64,000 nt of DNA from Sternotherus odoratus. Its lineage: Eukaryota > Chordata > Testudines > Kinosternidae. Made by a program: the position numbers and the translations under genes. Positions within the stretch are counted from its first letter, which is position 1. Every line of letters begins with the position of its first letter. The stretch covers positions 47,694,193 through 47,758,192 of the forward strand of contig JAVMKO010000005.1 in assembly GCA_032164245.1 (NCBI GenBank), in the 5' to 3' direction. Shown piece after piece: positions 59,742 to 64,000 of the stretch. The notes below the pieces were generated by a model. That model was given only the letters and a program-made list of their open reading frames with translations. It was not told the origin of the DNA and searched no databases.

Positions 59742-60531
59742 AGGAGGGATAGCTCAGTGGTTTGAGCATTGACCTACTAACCCATTGGTTCTCAAACTGG
59801 GGGTGGGACCCCTCTGGGGGTCGCGAGCCAGTTCTGTGGGGCTCGCGAGCCCCTGCTGTCAGCAGCTGGCCCCGAACAATGCCGCTGCTGTCGGCTGCTG
59901 GCATCCAGCCCCTGCTGCTGCAGGCAGCCCGTGCCCCTGCCACGGCGGGCTGCTGGCGCCCCCATAAGGCTGGTCCCGGCCGTGGCTCCTGCCGCGGCAG
60001 GCTGCTGGCGGCCCTGCGAGCCTGGTCCGGGCTTTGGCTCCTGCTGTGGCGGGCTGCCGGCACTGCCACGTGCCCACCCGGCCCCAGCCCCTGCGGAGGT
60101 GGGTTTCCGGTGCCCCTGTGAGCCCAGCTCCTGCCGCGGTGGGCTGCCGGCGCCTCCGTGGGGCTGCTGGAACCTGCACCTCACTGGCCTCGGGGGGCTG
60201 CTGGAACCCCCTCAATCCTGACCCCTGTCCTGGGGGGGGGGGTACTGGAAGCCCCCCCCATCCCAGCCCCTGCCGCAGTGGGATGCAGGCATATCCCCCC
60301 GCCTGACCCCTAGAGGGGTTCGCGCTTAGAGGCCCGGTGTGGGAAAGGGGTCACCACTACAAAAAGTTTGAGAACCACTGTACTAACCCCAGGCTTGTGA
60401 ATTCAATCCTTGATGGGGGCCATTTAGCGATGGGGCAAAAATCTGTTGGGTGGTTTAATTGGGGACTGGCCCTGCTTTAAGCAGGGGGTTGGACTAGATC
60501 TCCTGAGGTTCTTTCCAACCCTGGTATTCTA
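59742..60531 (+). mobile_element. tRNA-headed SINE (CryI-like), split by a hAT insertion
   Basis: A Pol III A-box-type head (ggatagctcagtggtttgag) at 59747 and B-box-like ttgtgaattcaatccttg at 60398, followed by the body ggactggccctgctt and ggactagatctcctgagg. The order fits the tRNA-derived SINE of cryptodiran turtles. The two parts are separated by the element at 59783-60380. Confidence 0.75.
59783..60380. mobile_element. 598-bp hAT element inside the SINE
   Basis: Ends cattggttctcaaac and gtttgagaaccactg form inverted repeats, with a perfect 8-bp target duplication tactaacc (59775-59782 and 60381-60388). The interior is GC-rich with a degenerate repeat (ctgccg..ggctgctgg) and encodes no transposase. 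Confidence 0.92.
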
Positions 60532-61527
60532 GGAACACCTGTCTGGGTTGTGGGAAGGGGGCACAACCAAAAATCATAACTCAAAGGTGAGGGGATCAGC
60601 TCGAAAAGTTTGGAAACAGCTCAGGGTGCATGGAGGGGGATAGATAGGGGCTGTGGGTGGGTGGGAGAGTAACTCACGGTACAGGGAGGGGGTAGCTACA
60701 GGGTGTCTGCAGGCTGGGGGTAGCTCAGAGTGCTGGGAGTTGCTAGAGGGTGTGTGCAGGCTGGGGGTAGCTCAGAGTGCTGGGAGTTGCTAGGGGCTGT
60801 ATGTGGGCAGGGGGGTAGCTCAGGAGGTAGCTAGAGGCTGTGTGTGTGGGCAGGGGGTAGTTCAGGGTGCAGTGGATCTTTAATAACACCAGGGTCCTGG
60901 ACCTCAGTCAGATGTCTCATGTGCAAGCCAACAGTGGAGTGCCCCCAAACTCCATAGTGGGGCATTTGTGTCACTTCCAACTTGAAGGGCAGGTGCCTGA
61001 GTCATTCGTACCATTTCCTACAGCACGTGGGTTTCCTTGGGTTCTTCTGTTGATTGGTGACAGGGTCCTGGTCAGCTCGGCAGCGCTGGTCAGAGCACAG
61101 CTTGGAATGGCATTGTCTTTAACACGGCAGCCTGCACGCCACAACCGGTGAGAATCCCCTTTACATATCCCCTTGTATCTAGCTGGCTGTTGTGGCTGAG
61201 GTAATATTATTGAGGCTGCCCTTGTAAGAGAGACACAGGCATGGCCTGCTGATCACAATACCTACATCTAGTTCTGTTGGCAACATGTGCTGCACTATGG
61301 ATCAACCAAGTGATGCTCTGGGAATGTCTATAGGGCTGAGTGGTACCAAGTTCCCTTACCCAAGTATCCCTCATGCTCCTGAATTCCCAGCATCTTCTGT
61401 GATGACAAATCTCCAGAACCAACTTCTAATAAGCCACCCTACAGTAAGGGGGGGACTCCCTCACTTCCTCCTAAGCCTTTTCTCCCAGCTCTCTTGTCTC
61501 CTGGCAAACAGAACCCGCCACCCTTAT
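60532..61527. other. Intergenic with a short degenerate tandem repeat
   Basis: A roughly 70-bp degenerate tandem repeat (gggggtagctcagagtgctg) lies at about 60640-60870. No gene is recognised. Confidence 0.5.
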
Positions 61528-61757
61528 TAATGCTAAGTGCTAGCTCTTCTACAGCACTTTTCATCAAGTAGATTTCAAAGCTCTTTACCAAGGGGATCAG
61601 TATCATTATCTTCAGTTTACAGAAGGGGAAACTGAGGCATGGGGCAGAGACGTGACTGGCCCAAAGTAACGCAGAAAGTCAGTAGTGGAGTTGGGAACAG
61701 AATCCAGCTCTTCTGAGTCCTAGACTAGTGCTCTATCCTTTAGGCAACGCTGCCTCA
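61528..61757 (+). repeat. Amniote ancient SINE/MIR-like repeat
   Basis: Contains agcacttttcatcaagta, caaagctctttacca, ggggaaactgaggcatgg and gtgctctatcctttaggcaa in family order. Confidence 0.7.
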
Positions 61758-62675
61758 CAAGCATGCCGCTTTCCTGCCTTCACTATCCAGCTGAGGCCCT
61801 GCAGAGTGGTTCCAGCACTCCAGCCTCGGACAGGGCTCTGACATGAGGCTCCTGGCTCCTGGCTATGGCTTCTCTTAGCTCCTGGCTGGGCCCATCAGAA
61901 ATGAACTGATTTTTAGCCTCAGGGCAATGGCGGGGGGTTATGGCACCTGAATATTCCGATTGCCCCCTGTTCTTTAGTTAGGCCTTTCCTCAATTTCAGA
62001 GTTTTCGGTTTCCCTGCATTCTTCCCCTGTAGCTCCCTGCAGGCCCAGCTGTAGCGGGCAGGCCTTATGGGTGGATGGGATGATGTGTCCTTGGGTAATT
62101 AGAGCACGTCAGGGTGACCAATCACTTTTTCTTTGGCCTCGTGCCTAATGCTTGTCACCAAACCCACACACTCCCCTATCAGCTTCATTAAATACTTTCT
62201 CCAGCCAGGCTCTTATACAAGGGCTCAGGCCCAATGGGTGCGCCCCACGCCCCTTCCGGGACAGTGCCCGCATTGTTCTGATATGACCTACCACTGCCTG
62301 AGGCATCTGCTCACCAAAGATACGGTGCTGGTTTAGCAACTAGCAGCAATGGACATTTGCTACCGCTGGACTGATGCCAGCAACACCTGTGGATCAGAGT
62401 GGTGGAAATCTGCATTGACTTCAACTGGGGCTGGATTGATCTACCCTAGCTGAGGCTCTGGTCCAATAGAAGATGAGTGTCTTTAATTACCCTCATGTTA
62501 TGACTCAGGGTGGAGCCTGGGAGAACTGCATCCAGCGTCAATCCTATGATTGCTCACACCGTCCTTCCTCTCTGCACGTGTCCGTATAGGGTGGGTCACC
62601 CCCTACGGTGAAGCATGTGCCTCACTGATTTCCTGCAGAGCCCTTACTCATAGCGAAGGTTGAGATTTTGTCAGG
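61758..62675. other. Intergenic, nothing recognised
   Basis: No exon or clear repeat ends. Confidence 0.4.
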
Positions 62676-62756
62676 GTTATTTTTAGTAAATGTCACAGGC
62701 AATAAACAAAAATTCACAGGAGTCCTGACCTGGCCGTGACATTTACTAAACATAAC
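62676..62756. repeat. 81-bp hairpin-forming inverted repeat
   Basis: Arms ttttagtaaatgtcac (62681-62696) and gtgacatttactaaac (62736-62751) are nearly perfectly complementary, with a 39-bp loop. Probably the hairpin end of a repeat family. Confidence 0.8.
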
Positions 62757-62979
62757 GAGGGGAGGAGAGGGCTGGGGGAGGGCGTGAGGAGTGATACCTG
62801 GAAATCATAACTTTGCTAGACACTAGGAATCCAGGGTCTCTTTGTCCAGCAGAGTTATGAATTTAAGCTCCCAAGGCCTGTCTTTTGAAAATGTTGTGCA
62901 GGTTTCCTTTGAGGATGAGGACTGAGAGGTCAGCTATAGAGTGATCGCTTTGTGAAAACCCCTCTTCTGGCCCACAAAC

Positions 62980-63160
62980 AACCCCCCAACCTCTTCAAGC
63001 TCATCATCAGAAGCAGGCTCCCCACAGACCAGGAGCCACCATTCAAAACAGCACCAGTCCCTGCTAGAACAAGAGATTCAAAACCTGCAGACATATCTCC
63101 GCCTCTACAATGATCAACACCCTCCACAACGCACCTTTTGGGATCCATGGTCCTACACTT
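62980..63160 (+). repeat. Penelope-like retroelement fragment (tentative)
   Basis: Contains cccacagaccaggagccacc, gattcaaaacctgcagacat and ttttgggatccatggtccta, wording I associate with the region before the GIY-YIG endonuclease of reptile Penelope-like elements. The endonuclease itself is absent. Confidence 0.4.
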
Positions 63161-63164
63161 GTGT

Positions 63165-63310
63165 AAGCAGGGTCTGAATGAGCTCTCCCCAGCTCGAACT
63201 GGTTTTGTGTTGAATTGTTGAAAAAGAACCTGAGATACTGAACCCAGCCCTTGCTGCTGCTGGCTTCACCTGGCAGAAGGGTTACATTTTGGGGGGCTCG
63301 TCCAGGACGT
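63165..63310 (+). mobile_element. LTR 3' end and primer-binding site
   Basis: The stretch ending ggcagaagggttaca (63286) looks like an LTR terminus. Three bases later, tggggggctcgtccagga (63290-63307) closely resembles a tRNA-Pro primer-binding site. The 5' part of the LTR is missing or replaced by the preceding repeat. Confidence 0.6.
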
Positions 63311-64000
63311 GCAAGAGTGGAACACCATATCCGTCTGCAAGACCCCCGAGTCTTCAGCGAGAGATCTAGGAAGATTGCTCTCTCCGAGATGGAAGACATG
63401 CGGCATCATCTTCAAGAGCTGATCGCGAATGGTATCATTACAGAGTCCCACAGCTCCTCCCATTGTGGTGGTCCCTAAGAAGAGCGGGAAAATCTGGATG
63501 TGTATTGACTACCACACCCTAAACAAGTGCACTATAGTTGACCAATACACCATGCTTTGGGTACAAGAGGCCTTGGACTGTTTACTGGGAAGCCAGTGGT
63601 TCTCTGTGTTGGATCTTTGAAGTGGATACTACCAGATCCCTCTGGGAGAAGAAGATAAGGAGAAGATGGCCTTCATTTGTCCGTTAGGGATTTATCAATT
63701 TGAGCACATGCCCCAAGGGATTTCTGGAGCACCTGCTACGTTTTGGCATCTTATGGAGAAAGTTGTGGGAGACATGAATTTACCGCATTAGTTTATTTGG
63801 ATGACCTGATTGTGTTTGGAAGTACCTTGAAGGAGCATGAAGAAAGATTTGGAGGAGCATGAAGAAAGACTTCTTAAAGTTCTAGATTGGTTGGAAACCT
63901 ATGGGTATTTAGGCCCATTGCTGGCACACTGGTGCCACCAATGAGTCTGCCCTGCGATGACACATCTAGGTTATTGGACAGTGGAGACATAGAGGTGGAA
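63311..64000 (+). pseudogene. Decayed Ty3/Gypsy-type pol (reverse transcriptase), cut by window end
   Basis: Plus-strand translation gives, across several frames, reverse-transcriptase landmarks of Ty3/Gypsy elements: a leading segment with MRHHLQELIANGIITES, then VVVPKKSGK and a CIDYHTLNK block, FSVLDL, GYYQIPLGEEDKEK, a PQGISGAPA block and a YLDDL-type catalytic site region around 63795. Stops and frameshifts (for example near 63476, 63618 and 63790) make it non-functional. It lies directly after the primer-binding site, so gag and protease are missing. A near-duplicate of ggaggagcatgaagaaagac at 63828-63868 is a small tandem duplication. Confidence 0.8.

Noticed and set aside
59742..59782. 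Possible tRNA gene
   Set aside because: Only a tRNA-like head (A box) of a SINE is present, with no complete cloverleaf; it is interrupted and followed by SINE body sequence.
58593..60306. ORFs of 90-160 codons in GC-rich sequence
   Set aside because: They lie inside hAT inserts with defined terminal repeats and degenerate internal repeats; no protein family is recognisable.

Overview
This window is intron-rich vertebrate nuclear DNA. The repeats (CR1 LINEs, MIR/AmnSINE-like repeats, many hAT MITEs, a tRNA-headed SINE like the turtle CryI family, a vertebrate-type Helitron array, LTR elements) fit a cryptodiran turtle best. That assignment rests on recognising repeat families, not on a search. 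Nothing prokaryotic or viral is present apart from decayed retroelement remnants.

Layout. (1) Positions 1-8758 and about 16597-25345 form a large inverted duplication (palindrome) of about 8.75 kb per arm, diverged by roughly 1-2 % in sampled stretches. The left edge of the window cuts the left arm, so its outer end is not seen. Each arm carries the last two coding exons of an ABCG2-like gene followed by the CpG-island promoter and first exons of BLOC1S2. (2) The spacer, 8759-16596, is mostly a head-to-tail array of Helitron-like units with a G/C-rich minisatellite, an antisense CR1 fragment and other repeats. BLOC1S2 exon 3 sits at its right edge. (3) Positions 23751-46606, minus strand, hold an apparently intact ABCG2-like half-transporter gene: 15 coding exons, all with GT-AG introns, 2106 nt in frame, 701 residues. 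(4) Positions 46607-64000 are non-genic: hAT and Tigger MITEs, a decayed hAT transposase, an LTR, nested SINE/hAT insertions and, at the right edge, a decayed Ty3/Gypsy-type pol fragment next to an LTR end and primer-binding site.

How the genes relate. On the minus strand ABCG2-like (46.6-23.75 kb) is followed after 2.4 kb by BLOC1S2 (21.4-16.4 kb) in the same direction. The left arm repeats the 3' end of the first and the 5' end of the second on the plus strand. The left BLOC1S2 copy is broken: it has a 1-bp insertion in exon 2 and lacks exon 3. The right copy reads cleanly through exon 3, but I found no exon 4 or 5 in the spacer, so it may be truncated too. In mammals BLOC1S2 lies near PKD2L1 while ABCG2 lies beside PKD2, so this linkage suggests the transporter is an ohnologue of ABCG2 that mammals lost.
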